64,000 nucleotides of DNA from Strongylocentrotus purpuratus. Taxonomy: Eukaryota > Echinodermata > Echinoidea > Camarodonta > Strongylocentrotidae. Shown piece after piece: positions 10,877 to 23,816 of the stretch. The notes under the pieces are model-generated. The model was not told the origin of the DNA. It searched no databases and saw only the letters and a program-made list of their open reading frames with translations. The DNA lies in assembly GCF_000002235.5 (NCBI RefSeq), contig NW_022145606.1, positions 20,077,480 to 20,141,479 on the forward strand. Reading direction: 5' to 3'. The position numbers were made by a program, and so were the translations under genes. Within the stretch, counting starts at the first letter, position 1. Each line of letters opens with the position of its first letter.

Positions 10877-12698
10877 TTAGAGGGTAAATCTTTTCTTGAA
10901 TACGAGAATGTTCTCTCTATCGCAAGCAATCAGTTTCCCTGATGGCGTCATCAACAGGCGAGATAATAGAAGATGACCATTCCTTACCTTCGGTGAACTC
11001 ATTTCTGTTAATAGATGGGAATGATGCTACTCTTCTCTTTTTTATGTCACTTCCACTCATCACCTGATCAATCACACATGTCCTGTACTCATCATCTGAT
11101 GTCACGACGTAGAGGTCGTCTGTCAAAGGATCAATGCAGGCATTGAGGATTTCATCACTGTTGGGGATTTCCCTTTGAATACCATGCCTGTCGATGATGA
11201 GTACTATGTTATCCTCTGGGCAGGGTTGAGCGAAGATGTGACCTGATAATAATACGCTATGCATCTTTATATTTTCTGTACATGTGATGGTATTGATGAT
11301 CTTACCATCAGCTGGGTTGATGACGTATATCTTAGACTGAAAAAATTCAGCTGCGATGATCATCCCATCCTGATCAACAGCTACATCCACCGCTGCGTCA
11401 TCATCCCTTGTGTTTCTTGGTATTGTGACGTCATTGGTGCGCTTCCATTGTCTGTCATACACACTGATGAGTCCAGTCAAACTGCCCCCTGTACACCCTC
11501 TACTGTATTTACCGCATACTACCTTGCCATCATTCAGCAATGCACATGAAGAAACCCATGATGTATCTTTACCGGTTATCACTCTCTGAGTATTTTTAGT
11601 GTTTATATCTAACATGTAAGTATGTAGGCTACTACTTAAATTATCTGTGATGATCAAATTGCATTCATCTATGCATCCTACAATGGCTGGGGATGTGATT
11701 TTATCACTGACATTGATTGTATCAATGAGCTTCCATTGCCAATCATACCCATCAATCCTCCCATCAAACTTTTCTCTCCCAGCACCCTTCACAAATTTCA
11801 CACCCGATATGGTATCAGTGACTTGTTTCACCTCACCCTCATTCAGTGGCTTCTTAAGTTCATCACTCACCGATGTCTTTACACGATGCCCGTCTTTGAC
11901 GACATTTCGATCATATTCGAGTACTGTTTCAAGTTTCTTTAATGTAGTCTCAGTGGTTTTCGTGTCATCCCGCCAAGTTTTCTCCATTTCACCAATTTGT
12001 CTTTCTTTCTCGTCAGCGATGTTCTTAATGTCTGTTTGGAGACCATGTTGTTTATTGACAATGTGTTCTCGTCTTTTCTCTGTATTTGTTCGTTCAAGAT
12101 TAAGTCGCTTCTCTCTATCCTCATCGTTCTTTCGAATCTTTTCATTGATTTGTTTAATCTCCTCGCGAAGTTGTTGATTCTTCTCATCAATCTCCTGTTT
12201 GATTTTAGCAACATCCTCCTTCTCTTTGTCTTTGTCTGTTTTGATCGCCTCATTGATTACCGACTCTACTTCATCTTTCAAAGCTTGTAGATGGGTGTCG
12301 GTATCTTTCCTACACTGATGAATCTGATCTCCAATAACTCGACAAAGCTCCAATTTGTCCTTAGCCTTTTCTTTCAGAATGTTTAGTTTTGCTATACTAT
12401 CCTTGATGGCGCCCTCTATATCCTATTGTACGCAAGACATGTCACGATGGTCTATCATTGCGCATAATTGACACACTGCTACATTATGTGTTTTACAATA
12501 CAGTTTGATTTCTTCACCATCATGCTTCTCACAATACAGATTGAGCCTACCCTTTCTAGCTTTTCCGATGCATCCCTCTTTGGAGGCGCAGCCATCGCAA
12601 AGCTTCTTCTTCTCCTTCACGTAGTATGTCACATCTGTGATTACCTCACAGTTCTCTCCTTCACAGATGTCTTCTGCAAAGCTGAAGTTCGCCGCCAT
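10877..12698 (-). pseudogene. TRIM-like B-box/coiled-coil/propeller gene, copy 1 (broken)
   Basis: Paralogue of the intact gene at 47799-49601. From ATG at 12698 it encodes MAANFSFAEDICEGENCE, a B-box1-like Cys cluster, a B-box2 (C-x2-H, C-x2-H, C-x2-C spacing), a Lys/Glu-rich coiled coil and an NHL-like propeller with repeats such as VAVDQDGMIIAAE and ACIDPLTDDLYVVTSD. A TAG stop (minus strand, 12425-12423) replaces the CAG for Gln at VQ-QDIEG, parting the B-boxes from the rest in the same frame. Near 10985 a frameshift diverts the last ~30 codons; the ancestral end FKKRFTL-stop is still legible at 10877-10879. No RING is present. Such B-box proteins act as scaffolds or ligase partners, but the role of this family is unknown. 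The ORF after the stop (478 aa) is open, so a short propeller product cannot be excluded. Confidence 0.8.
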
Positions 12699-12790
12699 CC
12701 TGATCAGAGTATTGACCTGTAGAAAGAACAATTCTCAAGAGAGAAGAGAGAGAGAGACGGCGAGGGGGAAAGAGAAGTTGGTAGGATGAA
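12699..12790 (-). promoter_or_regulatory. 3' splice acceptor with CT-microsatellite pyrimidine tract, copy 1
   Basis: On the minus strand a (CT)n-rich stretch leads to TTCTTTCTACAG (AG at 12718-12717), followed by an 18-nt leader GTCAATACTCTGATCAGG and the ATG. The same arrangement precedes the other two copies. This implies a 5' UTR intron with the whole coding region in one downstream exon. Confidence 0.65.
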
Positions 12791-13100
12791 TGGAGGTGGA
12801 ATAGACAGGAGAGAAGAAGGTGGAATGAAGGGATATAGAAGAGGGAGGAAGAGAAGAATGAGAGGGGAGGAGTCGGTGATGGGGGAGCCACGGAGGGAGG
12901 GACAGAAAGAGGATGAGAACGAAAAAAAAAGTTATGAAATCACTCTGTCAATATTGCATACTCATACAGTATATGGTCAATATGATACTTATAGTCTAAA
13001 AGAGAAGTATTTCGTTGTCATCATATTCAACTTGAAAGAAAATACTGTTTTATATAACGTGATATGAAAGCTGATAAGGTACACATTTTTGAAATAATGC
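12790..13100. other. GA-rich tract and AT-rich spacer
   Basis: Continuation of the purine-rich tract upstream of the TRIM-like copy to about 12930, then AT-rich unique sequence. No gene seen. Confidence 0.5.
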
Positions 13101-13103
13101 CTC

Positions 13104-13150
13104 TTGTCAGTGGCGCATCTTGAGTTCAGTATTGGGGGGGGGGGTGCTAG
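13104..13150 (+). mobile_element. hAT-type terminal fragment
   Basis: Reads GTCAGTGGCGCATCTTGAG followed by a G run, like the left end of the element at 669. No right end was identified. Confidence 0.35.
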
Positions 13151-13154
13151 TCTT

Positions 13155-13455
13155 TAGAGGTGTTGTGGTCTTGTGGGTAAGTCACTCGACTGCAAATCAC
13201 AAGTTACTGGGTTTAAATCCCAGCCCGATACCAACGTCCTTTCTCAAGACATTAATCTACATTTGTCACTCTCCAACCAGGTGTTAAAATGGGTACCCGG
13301 TAAGATTGGAAAAATAATGTAGTTTGCTCAGTATTGTGAGCGTCTGTAAAATGACGCCTGGCTGGAATGCTCCGATGACTGGGGTAATACCATATCTGTA
13401 AAGCGCTCAGAGACATCGTCCATGCTACATAAAAGCGAACTATTTTTTTTTAGTT
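13155..13455 (+). mobile_element. tRNA-derived SINE, copy 1
   Basis: The tRNA-like head has an A-box-like GTGGTCTTGTGGGTAAG and a B-box-like GGGTTTAAATCCC. A body shared with 55965-56235 follows (CAACGTCCTTTCTCAAGACA and ATTTGTC..TC.ACC.AGGTG), then a tail with GTAAAGCGCTCAGAG and a short T run. RNA polymerase III box sequences followed by a body with a GCGC-type tail are typical of tRNA-derived SINEs. Confidence 0.75.
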
Positions 13456-14000
13456 GACTACATCAGTGTTTTTTAACCACCTATATTTCTTTTGTTTACG
13501 GTACAATTATTATAGGAGTTTTTTGGAGTTTAGGTGTTGAACAGTTTCGCGTTACCCCGATCGAAAATTATTAAACAAGTATTTGTTTTTTCATTCTATA
13601 ATATGGGCACATTTGTTATTTATTCATCAATATACACTATATAAAATGTAAGGTTATATATTCGGTCATTTCGTTGCCAGGAATCATCCCGATTTATCAA
13701 TTTTGCGATAATTAGGGGGACGGGGGCTAAACATTTAAGACACTTCGTATTGGTATCAACTTCATTTCGATAAAATAAATATTCGGGTGCCGTGCTGCCC
13801 CGATCAATACGATACTCGGGCACATGATCATATCGTCATATTTTATTGAGTCGTTTCTAAATTTTGCGAAAAATATATACTTTACTATTTTTTTAAATGT
13901 TTTTACTTCTTCAAAATACCCAGCGATATATATACATATATATGAGCATCTTGCAGTTTCTGAAGCTGACGATGTCCAAAATATATATTTTAAATATAAG
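13455..14000. other. Intergenic, no gene seen
   Basis: AT-rich. The segment near 13650-13720 (TCGTTGCCAGGAATCATCC) resembles 57180-57235, so it is a low-copy repeat. Short ORFs lack recognisable domains. Confidence 0.4.
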
Positions 14001-15420
14001 TATGACAGACCCGCGGCACCTCTGTTTAAAAACGCTGTACTAAATGGTCGAAATTTGGAGAGGCAGACTGAATAGGCCGCGATCGGATATACCCCTTGCT
14101 CCTTTAAAATGTTAACACTCTGTATTTTAAAGTGAACCAAACACACATGCATACTGTTTTATTTCTGCTTTTTCCAGTATGTCTTATATCTTTCAGTCCC
14201 ATCTCCATTTTTTTTTTCTTCTGCTGTATGCTCCATCAGTGACGCAGATCAGATACCCAAAGTATTTTTTGATAATCGCCTCTTTTTCTCTTTACACCAT
14301 AATTCATTTAATACTTATCATGTTGTCCCCAAGTTACTGATCACTTATTATAATCTATCTACTTACTTCATCATATGTTCCTTTTCCCTTTCATTCATCT
14401 CACCCCCCCCCCCCCCCCCCCTCTCTCTCTCTCTCTCTTTCACACAAACACCTTTTCGCCATTAGATTTAGAGGGGGCATTTGCACTGCTTGTAGTCAAG
14501 TCAGGTTTATGCTAACATTAAACATTGGCTTGTCCGATTATTTTATCAGTTAAGGCTTGCTTGTTTAATAGGATATGGCATGATAAAGAACCAAACTTTC
14601 TGAATTGTGGAAAGAAGACAGCTATGAAGTGTTTGAGTGTGCAACTAGATGAAAGAATAGTTTGGCTAACAACAATGATCTTGCAAGGAGGAGTAGTGGG
14701 AGGAGGAAGAGTAGTAGCATCAAGCAGTTGACTGGAATGTCATTTGAGGAGCTAACTATAACAGCTGAAGACAGGAAACTTATGTAGAAACTGTGTCTCA
14801 AGTTTCATTTGATTTTTGCTGCAACGGCCTCCAAGTTTTTTGACAAATATAACTGACATGATCGCCCTCAGTCTTTTATCCAACAACTACATGTTTTGTT
14901 ATCCAGGGGTTGTATTGTGAAAATTATGTTGTCGTTAATGCGAGTGAAATTAATTTGGTAACAAAAGATGAAATGACATACGAATGGACACTTAATATAG
15001 GTAGGGTGTGGCATAAAGGGGTTTACATATGAAACGGAAAAAAGGTCCCAATTTGAGGAAGCAGATTGATCAGGTCGGGAGGTAAATATACCCCTTGCTC
15101 CTTTAGAGTCGAACAAACTGTGCATATTAAAGAGACATAGACACACATACACACACTCTCTCTCTCTGTTGTTGTTCCTATATGTTTTCTATCTTTCACT
15201 TCTATCTTCTCTTTTTCTTCTTCTTTGCTGTATGCTACATTAAGGGCGCAAAGCATTTTATAATAATATTTTAATGCACCTCTTACTGATTCACATAATA
15301 TTATAATTTGTTAAGCGTACTTTTAAATTAATCTATCTCCTTAAATGATCTCACGTTATTTGTATCCCCCCCCCTTTCCATCATCTCTCATTCGATTGCC
15401 GTCCTTCTTAGCCCGTAGCT
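14000..15420 (+). repeat. Direct repeat family C, two copies
   Basis: About 14030-14430 and 15030-15420 share GGTCGRAATTTGGAG-like sequence, ATACCCCTTGCTCCTTTA, a CACACATRCA tract, TCTATCTTTCA-like pyrimidine runs and TGCTGTATGCT. The copies lie about 1 kb apart in the same orientation. Poly-C and (CT)n runs lie at 14403-14440. The spacer (14440-15010) holds a stretch related to 4225-4330. No gene recognised. Confidence 0.5.
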
Positions 15421-15599
15421 GCGCCACTGGTTAAACCAATATTATGACAAACGTTGTGGAATCGATCAGAAAAGGTTGATCATAATTGTAGCATATATAT
15501 ATATATTGGTGTGTACTGCAAGGTTCTAGAATCATCAACCTTGTAATAAATTTGGCCCAGTCTTAGTAAAGTTACATGCACTGTTCACATAAAGATGTA

Positions 15600-16484
15600 C
15601 AGTGCGTCCCAGATAAAAACGAAACCGAGAATTATCGATGTTTTATTATAACTTAATCACATTTATAATAAATAAATGATACATATTTGGAAAGCGTAGA
15701 TCCTCCTCTTTCATTTAATGCAACTCAAAATATGATGCATATTTCACGCATGAATGATTAAAATCAATTTGAAGAGAGGAAACCGAAAAGTCGTTTGGCG
15801 GGCGGTATCTGAATTTCAAAGGGAAAATCACATTTCTAGAAAGTTAAGTTTCTGCCCTTTCATATGACACCTCATTCAGGAAAAATGAGCTAGGAATAAA
15901 AAAGTTCTGTTTGTTTAAAGTAGTGCTTGCATTTCCATGATTTGATTAAACGAAGTCGTTTTCACTGGCTGCCTGCCGTATCAACAAACGAAATTAACAA
16001 AAAACTTAATTCCGTTTCGTTGGAATTTAGCTTTAGAAGAAAAACTTCATGCATGGCTGATTGTCAACGAAACGGAGTTAAGTCTTTTGTCGATTCTGCT
16101 TTTTGCTACGGCAAGCAGCCAGTGAAAACAAATTTGTTTGCTAAAATTATGAAAATGTAAGGGCTAATTTAAACAAACAGAACTTTGTCATCCCTTGCTC
16201 ATTTTTCCTGATTGAGGTGTCATATGAAAGGGCAGAAACTCAGCTTTCTAAAAGTGTGATTTTATCTTTGAAATTAAGATACCGCCCGCCAAACGACTGT
16301 TCGGTTTCCTCTCTTCAAATTGATTTTAATCACTCATGCGTGAAATATGCATCATAATGAGTTACATCAAATGAAAGAGGAGGATCTAAGCATTCCAAAT
16401 ATGTGTCATTCAATAATCATAAATGTGATTAAGTTATGATAAAACATCGATAATTCTCGGTTTCGTTGTTTCTGGGATGCACTG
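15600..16484. mobile_element. Almost fully palindromic TA-flanked (mariner-like) foldback element
   Basis: The element starts CAGTGCGTCCCAGATAAAAA and ends in the imperfect complement (CTGGGATGCACTG). It is flanked by TA at 15598-15599 and 16485-16486. The inverted arms extend nearly to the centre, about 420 bp each: the AACCGAGAATTATCGATG end, ACCGCCCGCCAAACGAC, CCCTTTCATATGACACCTCA and ACTGGCTGCCTGCC all recur inverted. Loop near 16020-16065. TA duplication and CAGT-type ends suit a Tc1/mariner-derived non-autonomous element, but arms this long are unusual. No transposase ORF. A half copy lies at 58525-59023. Confidence 0.8.
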
Positions 16485-17654
16485 TATATTGGACTACCCA
16501 AATGGTGTCGGGGCTACCTTGATTTCCTAATCTTCCTATGCTCATTACTCAGCCAGAATACATTTTCTACCAAAATCGTTTGGCAAATGACATCTATTTG
16601 TAATCTTGAAAATTCAGTGTAAGTTTCGTTTGATTCTGTGATAATTCTTTTTTTTTTAAACCAGAACTCAGCTTTATCTTTAACAAAATAAAATGTTACG
16701 TAAATTACAATTTGTTTACATAATAACGCACTTATGTACGGTCTAAATATACATGTTTCTATCCATAACCCTGGTTATTAGCCATTCCATACACCTGTTG
16801 TAAATAAGGGCATCTCTATGACTGGAATCCACTTTGCTTATACCTTAGTGGTCGCTATGTACTGTACCAGTTGCCGTGTAGTTGTAGAAAAAGTTATGCT
16901 AACGAATGTACAGAAACAATTAATATGCAGGTCTTATTGGCTTTATGATATCCCAATTATATCCCCTATAATGTGAATGTAAGAATGTTATACTGCAGGT
17001 TCTGTACAAAACTATGATAATGATAAACTTACTCCTTGAGAAACGTATAGTAGCACAGGAATGAGCGATGTAAAGTCCACAGCACAGCAATATTCGTATT
17101 CACATTTAAATGTGTACCCAACGCCACAGGAATAACATTAGCGAAGTATTATGTATATCAAACTTTCAACATGCAGAAGTGACAAAGGCTATTACAGCTT
17201 AGGGGAAAAAAGTGATTGCGCAATATTTTTCAAAGGAAGTTTAACAAGGTCGATTTTTTTTCGACGAGTGATTAAAACAGACTCCACAAACAATCCCACG
17301 TATTGTAATGGATTGTTGCTTCAGGACAACTGATATGATCTTTTGACATTGAATCCGGTCATGCAGTTAAATATGAGAAAAAAGGGATCATTTAAGATCG
17401 TTAACCTCTTAGGCTCTATGAAAAGACAGGTTTAGCTATGTATCAATATTAAGACATGCATGTGTTCTATACGATGTATCATATTGAATAAAAAAGACTT
17501 AATGTGTCTTGGTTGGTGTACATAGTCAATGATGCATGCTAGTCATTGAATGATGATATTACAAGAGGAATTATTCCATTGAAGACATCGTGTGACGATG
17601 AATGGCAGAATCTGTATGGAGCTTTAAAGGCACCGTTTAACAATGTTAAATCAT
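16485..17654. other. Intergenic, no gene seen
   Basis: AT-rich, with only short ORFs lacking recognisable domains. No repeats to other parts of the window were noticed. Confidence 0.4.
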
Positions 17655-18010
17655 AGATGCACGCCCCTACGTGTTATCAGTGTCTGTGATATGGTGCAAT
17701 ATTGAAGCCCTTACCAAAAGTTGCGCTTCAATATGATAAAGAAGTGCCTCGAAAAAGTAAAAATCTTTGAGTGCCGGTTTTACCATACTCGTTCACCCTA
17801 ATATGCTGTGGTGTTATGACAACCATTAGGAAAAAGCAAAATTCGGTTTCGATTTATAATCATAAATATTTAAATAATCATACAGGCGATCGGCTTGTAA
17901 AAGTCATGGGGTTCCTGACTGACCTAACAGTTTATAAATATCATTGCAGCTTGAACTAAATCCAGGATTTTGTTTCAGAATCTGAGTCAAAGTTACCGGA
18001 TCCCTTTAAG
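17655..18010 (+). repeat. Interspersed repeat family B, copy 2
   Basis: Matches 9736-10105 throughout, with scattered substitutions and small indels. Class not recognised. Confidence 0.65.
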
Positions 18011-18360
18011 CAAACTCCAGAACTACTTTCATATGTTACCAAAAAAGTTACAGGAAATAAGCTTAGTGCATATGATTTAGTTTGATTTTACATGTTTGTT
18101 TATATATGATGTATTTGATTAACCTAATGAACATGCAAGGGAGACAGTGATAATAATCTTAAAAGGCAGGTAGTCTTTATAGACAGGTGGTCTTTCTATA
18201 CAGGTTGTCGCTAAATTACGTTTCACTATACGTCATTTTATTTTATTAGTAGTGTTGTATTTCAACATGCAATTAGCTCTGCAGAAGTAATATTCGAGTC
18301 TCATATCTTGAATGTAGTATCGTGATGTATAACCCTTTACACGAAGAGCAAAATATAAGT

Positions 18361-18520
18361 GGTGTTTGATACACTTCCAAGTGTACCAATCGCCAGATGT
18401 TATTTTGTTTTGTATCTTATAGATTGTATATGGTAATATTGGTGTTTGATACACTTCCAAGTGTACCAATTACCATATGCTATTTTGTTTTGTATCTTAT
18501 AAAGTGTATATGGTAATATT
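18361..18520 (+). repeat. 80-bp tandem duplication
   Basis: Two units begin GGTGTTTGATACACTTCCAA at 18361 and 18441. They differ at few positions, including CGCCAGATG versus TACCATATG. No gene. Confidence 0.75.
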
Positions 18521-20375
18521 ATATTTAATTAATAAGCTTAAAATATTACTTCTGAAAAGAGGTTTCGTAAGATAATTTGTTAAAGGTTGATTTGGTACAT
18601 TCTACCTGTTTACACATTATTTTATTGGATGATTGATACACTAACCCTTCCGAGACAGCCATACCACAATTTGTGGTTTGGCTCAATAACTTTTGATTCA
18701 ATTCCCTAAAAAATATGCCAGAAATGGCAAAAACTTCTGCAAAAACCTTTTATATTTTTAATTTACTAATATATCACATTTGATGTCAAGAATTACCAAC
18801 AAAATCAAGTCCTTAGATTGGCAATAACTTGAGAAATTTAAAATCATTGTTTTAAGATTGGTCTTTTTTCTTTCATATTTTCAACAAGATTCTAAACCGT
18901 GTATATTGTTTTATGACATTTCATTTATTTTAACAATGTACAAAACGAACGAAAAGTATAATTGTTGCCAATTTGAAGAACAATATGTGATCAATGTAAC
19001 CCTTAAAATAAATCCTCTACTGAAAGGGTTAAAATATTTCGTAACTAGCTGTACCAAATTACAATCTGAGGGGTCACGTGACTTGTATTCTGGATTAATG
19101 GAGAGCTAAGAGGCGTTAATTTGCCAAATGTCAGTGTTAGCTGAGAGCCAGAAGGACATGAAAACCAGCAAGACCAAAACTAGACAGTATCCAGACTGAA
19201 CAAAATATTAGGCATACATGAACTCCAATTGCCCAGAATCGTTCGGGTTAGAGTCGATGTGGAGTTGGTTTGGCATTGTGACGTGTGTATACAAGCAACA
19301 CTGAACATATGAACATTCTGCCCTAACGTACTGTTTATTGCACAGCGCCATCCCATGGTCAACCTGCCAACAGCGCGTAACCCAGTACCTGTAATGTCTG
19401 CATCGCTGATATAGGACTCGATGAAACAACCAACAGCGCAGCGAGTATAGCGACTATACTGCTACAGCTGACACGAGATGGTGCTAGATGGGATGCTGCT
19501 AGATTGGCTTTAAATGATAATGTCCTTTTGAGTTTTGGTAGACTCTACATGTAGATCTTTACAAACATTGGACAAATCTCAAATTGTTTTGGTTCTCTCT
19601 CTCTCTCTCTAAGAGACATATATTGATGAATTCTATGGTTTTGCTGTGTATATATTTATGTTGCTGCTTTGTTTACAATTTGTAATTGTTACAGGGTTCA
19701 TAATATTTCATTACTACCTTTTCTCTTGGGTGGGGGTAGGGTAAATAGGAACGACAATTCGTCTGTTTCGGTTAAATTTATAACAATTGCAAGAAATGGA
19801 AAAAACAACTGTAATTCATGAACGTACTGGAGTCTCTTGTCAATTGCAGGTCAATGATGAGGAAGACATATTCTGCTTTATCAGATCCAGGAGGGTGTCT
19901 AAAACATGAACATGTACTTTTATAAACAGTACATGGATTATTCATGAAAACATAAAATTAACAACTACATTATTCATACCCCTGGTAAACAATATTTTAG
20001 TTTTCGTAAAATGATCATAAACAAGGTTGGTTCAATTAGTGCCTTTCTTGAATACTTTTAGATGAAACTTTAATATGTCAAGAAATATAAATTAAGCTTA
20101 AATTTTCTCGAAAAAGATAAAGATGTATATTCAAATCAACAGCTTAAATCCTCGTACTTAAACCATTACACAACTTTGTAAGGCAGGGGTAAGGGTAAAC
20201 TAATAATTTAGTTGTTAACTGTACATGCATATGATAATGTGTATGTATATTCATCTACATGTCTTAAATAAGTAGTAATGAATAGTCTGCTGAGAGCCAG
20301 AAGGGTGTTTAATCATATACTTTGACATACAAGTAGATTGTAAGGTTAATATCTTTATCTCTGTGCACAAACATA
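18521..20375. other. Intergenic, no gene recognised
   Basis: AT-rich. A GC-richer patch at 19180-19450 has two overlapping minus-strand ORFs of 60-73 codons with no recognisable domain. A short (CT)n run lies at 19596-19611. Nothing else is supported. Confidence 0.4.
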
Positions 20376-20379
20376 ATTT

Positions 20380-20433
20380 AGAGGGGGGATGCAAGTGAGA
20401 AGAACGTTAAGGCGAGGGCCACATTGTACTTTT

Positions 20434-20469
<36 letters not shown>

Positions 20470-20885
20470 AGAGAAATGAAGAGAGAGAGAGAGGGGGGGT
20501 AGATAAGGGAAAGAGGGATAATGGATACAGAGGGAGAAAGACAGGAAGACAGTAGGAGACAGTTGGAGACAGGGAGATCGATGGAGAGAGGATGGATTAC
20601 AGTGGGGGTGAAGAAGTAAAGAGAAAGGGGAGGAAAATGAGGGTGTGTGTGACATTTAGAAAGAGAGAGAGACAGACACACATAGAGAAAGAATGAAATG
20701 GGGGTATATGGAGAGAAATGATAAAAGATAATCAAAATTAGAATATTGAAATATATTTATGGTGTTGTTATAGCAAGGGTTCACCGTCCAGCCCTTGAGG
20801 GGCACATGTCAATCAGAAAAATCGTCAGACATTCCATTCTCAAGATTCGTTATACACTGAAGTAAGAGGCTTTCTATACACACTG

Positions 20886-20929
<44 letters not shown>

Positions 20930-22740
20930 CTCCCCTATTTCTCGTCTCACCTATTTCTCTTCTCCCCTCTATCTCTTTCTTTCTCTTTCTCTCCCCCTCT
21001 CTTTGTATCTCTCTGTATATCTTTACATATCTCTCTATTTATTCCTTTCTCTCCTTCTCCCTTCTCCTTTATCCCACTTTCTCATGTTTGTCAATTATTT
21101 TCCGCTATTCCTGTCATTGACCCGACCCCCTTTTAAAATATCAAAACAAACTCATCAGGTCAAACTTTTTTTTTCATCTAATCTTCCATCCGATTGCCTC
21201 TAGTTTAGAAATTGTTGATGAAACTCACAATGACAACTATTTACTTAACATTTAAAGACATGTTTTATGCATAGAGCCAAACACTTATTTGGGGGAACAC
21301 CCTGGACAAGCGCAAATTCACTGGTTTGCGCAAGTTTGATCACCACTCAATATTATTGTTCGCACAGGTGTCTGGAACCGGCAAAGTTAACAACATAGCC
21401 ATTATGACGTCATACTTCGGTACTGTATGCTACATCTATTTTCTACGGATAGATACCACAACTGTGCACATTATTTCCATGGTATAGCATGTACATTTAT
21501 ATTTATCTACCACAGAACAAAAAAAACGAATAAACTGAATGACATACAAGAGATAAATTCATGCAATAATACTTATGATATTGTACATATAATAAAAGAA
21601 GAATTCCCCTCCTCAAACAGAAGAAACAACATGAAACATAACAAGAAAAACAACAGTACCATTTTAACTAGCAAAGGAGAGTAGCGGTTGCGAGAAGCAG
21701 TATGTGAACTCACTGGAATTCCATATAATACAGTGATATTCATATTGTGAGTGAGTGAGAAAAAACGAAAGTGGCCCGAAAAAGTATTATATGCAGCTAT
21801 TTACATCTAATGAGTGTGTTAGATGACAAAATTCTGCAACCTATTTAATATTGTAGCATATGCCTTTCAGAAATTACATATCAAAGGTTTTCATGCTCTA
21901 TTGCAACATCCTGAAATCAATAGTGTTGAATCGTATAAATACTTATTATTATACTGGTATGTTCATATCATGAGAATACTTGCAATGTAAATACATTTTG
22001 ATAGATAAGGAGACTTTGCAACCTAATTGATTGTTATATCAACATGTATTATAGCAAATTTATAAAAATAATCAAATTGAATCATACAACAACAAGAAGT
22101 CAGTATAATACAGCTGTTTACAAGTTGTGAGTATGTTAAAAGACAAAACTATGCAACTTATTTCTCTATTTTAGCATCGCTACTAAGGAACTACACATTC
22201 ATAGCAAAAAGTGTCATAGAATATTCATAAAATAAAAACGTTAAATCTTACAGATAATGGTTATTATGCAGCTATATACATGTTTACATGTTCTCAGCAT
22301 ATTTAAAATGCATATTCCTGCATGGTAGATAACAATGCCATGCAATCCAAAGCATATCGACAAGACAAAAAAATCGTCAAAAAAGGATATTTTGTTTACT
22401 TATGACTATAAAACACATATGATTTGATTTCTCTATCTGAAAAATTATATATAACTTTTAAACGAATATACCTATACCTATACATAGTGTAATGCAGCTA
22501 TGTACATGTACTTATTAATGAGCGTGTATCGTGTACATGTTGGGTTTTCTGAGCCATATAAGAACAGCAACATAGTATATAGTCAGAATTCCCCCCCCCC
22601 CCCCTGGCTCTAAACTGATTATATAAATGTAGTATATTACAAATGGGTACATTTCCCTTCTTTGTTGTAAGATATGTCGATACAAAAGTAAATGTACATA
22701 TAAGATATTAACATATCTCTCAATCGCAGAATTATTAACT
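20380..22740 (+). repeat. Family A repeat copy 3, shortened array
   Basis: Same block order as the 4985 copy: GA tract (20437-20650), the TATAGCAAGGGTTCACCGTCC segment, CT tract (20888-21060), the CCGATTGCC front (about 21190), the GTGATCACCA..GGAACCGGCAA segment (about 21330), fewer monomers (21760-22300) and the tail with GAGCCATATAAGAACAG. No TRIM-like gene follows. Confidence 0.7.
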
Positions 22741-23590
22741 CTAATCATGCCCCAGGGCTAATCCCCATTGTGCCAAGCCCCAAATCCCTCCTTGCCAAGT
22801 TTATTTTGAGCATATTTGCTATACTTATTATTGCATCATAGGTAATAATTCCTTGCATTATAAAACATATCAATTTAAAGGGTTTGTTACAAATATTGAC
22901 AATATAAAAGTTGTATCATTAGGTGATCCGTCGCGTAGCGATCTAACTGATCACCTCTTAATTTCGTCGAGTTCCTTCTATCTTCTTTTTTTGTTTGTTC
23001 GAACCCCCCTTAATTTGTTTGTGGTGTATGTGTTTGAGGACCCCCCCCCCCCCCCCCCCATCTCTATTATTGTTTTAAGAATCAAGAATGGATTGCTTGA
23101 TCACCCGTGTGCTTCGGCCAATAGGCCTTGTCCGTTATTGTTCTAATTATTGTTCGAATTATTTGACCGCCGGTCCACCCGTAGAGTATAACACACGTTT
23201 GCTTACAATACATTTTATCACCTGGCGAAGTGTTGCAGCGGCGCACGAAAAGTCGTGATCTTCTAGATCCCTTGTTGACCATACATTTCGAGACAAACAA
23301 ATGTCACTAGCGATATTATTTTCGATGTCATTGACCTGTTCCTCATAATTATATATCTTAGCCCGATGTCTCGAGACACATTGGCCCGACGTTGGCCCGA
23401 TATCGCATTGCTAGCTGGGTAGCTATAATACATCAACAGTTATAAACAATTTAATTTAGTGTTGCCTTCACTGAAGTCTGAACATATCACGAATTAATGG
23501 TAAAAGACCACCTTGATTTCAAAATTATTGATATTCTTTTTTTCTTGTCATTATTAAATATTTTTATCTTATTATTTGTATTATTACTAT
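22740..23590. other. Intergenic with poly-C runs
   Basis: Contains a long C run at 23041-23059 and a small inverted repeat (AGGTGATC...GATCACCT, about 22920-22957). No coding sequence recognised. Confidence 0.4.
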
Positions 23591-23594
23591 AGTT

Positions 23595-23740
23595 CTCATC
23601 ATCATCATTATTATCATCATTATCACCACCACCACCATCATCATCATTAGTATATGTTTTGTTATAATCATTATCATCATCATTAGTATTGTCATAAGCA
23701 ACATTATAATTATTATTATCATTATCATCTTCATAATTAT
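23595..23740 (+). repeat. Imperfect (ATC/ATT)n microsatellite
   Basis: Runs of CATCATCATTATTATC-type trinucleotides interrupted by CACCACCACCAC. Confidence 0.8.
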
Positions 23741-23816
23741 TTACTAGTTAATAGTCCTTTCTAAATGCCTAACCACGTAATGCGGTCAACTAATACCGAC
23801 GTCACCATTGGATAGT

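Noticed and set aside
11647-12290. Plus-strand ORFs of 97-176 codons across TRIM-like copy 1
   Set aside because: Antisense shadows of the coiled-coil coding sequence; the same shadow occurs at 48505-49065.
13155-13235. A true tRNA gene
   Set aside because: A- and B-box-like sequences are present, but no good cloverleaf was found and the sequence runs into a repeated SINE body.
19180-19429. Two overlapping minus-strand ORFs in a GC-richer patch
   Set aside because: Neither shows a domain or repeat relation; overlapping frames suggest chance.
20355-20735. Minus-strand ORF of 126 codons rich in Ser and Leu
   Set aside because: Translation of a (GA)n tract; the same pattern as other CT-rich false ORFs.
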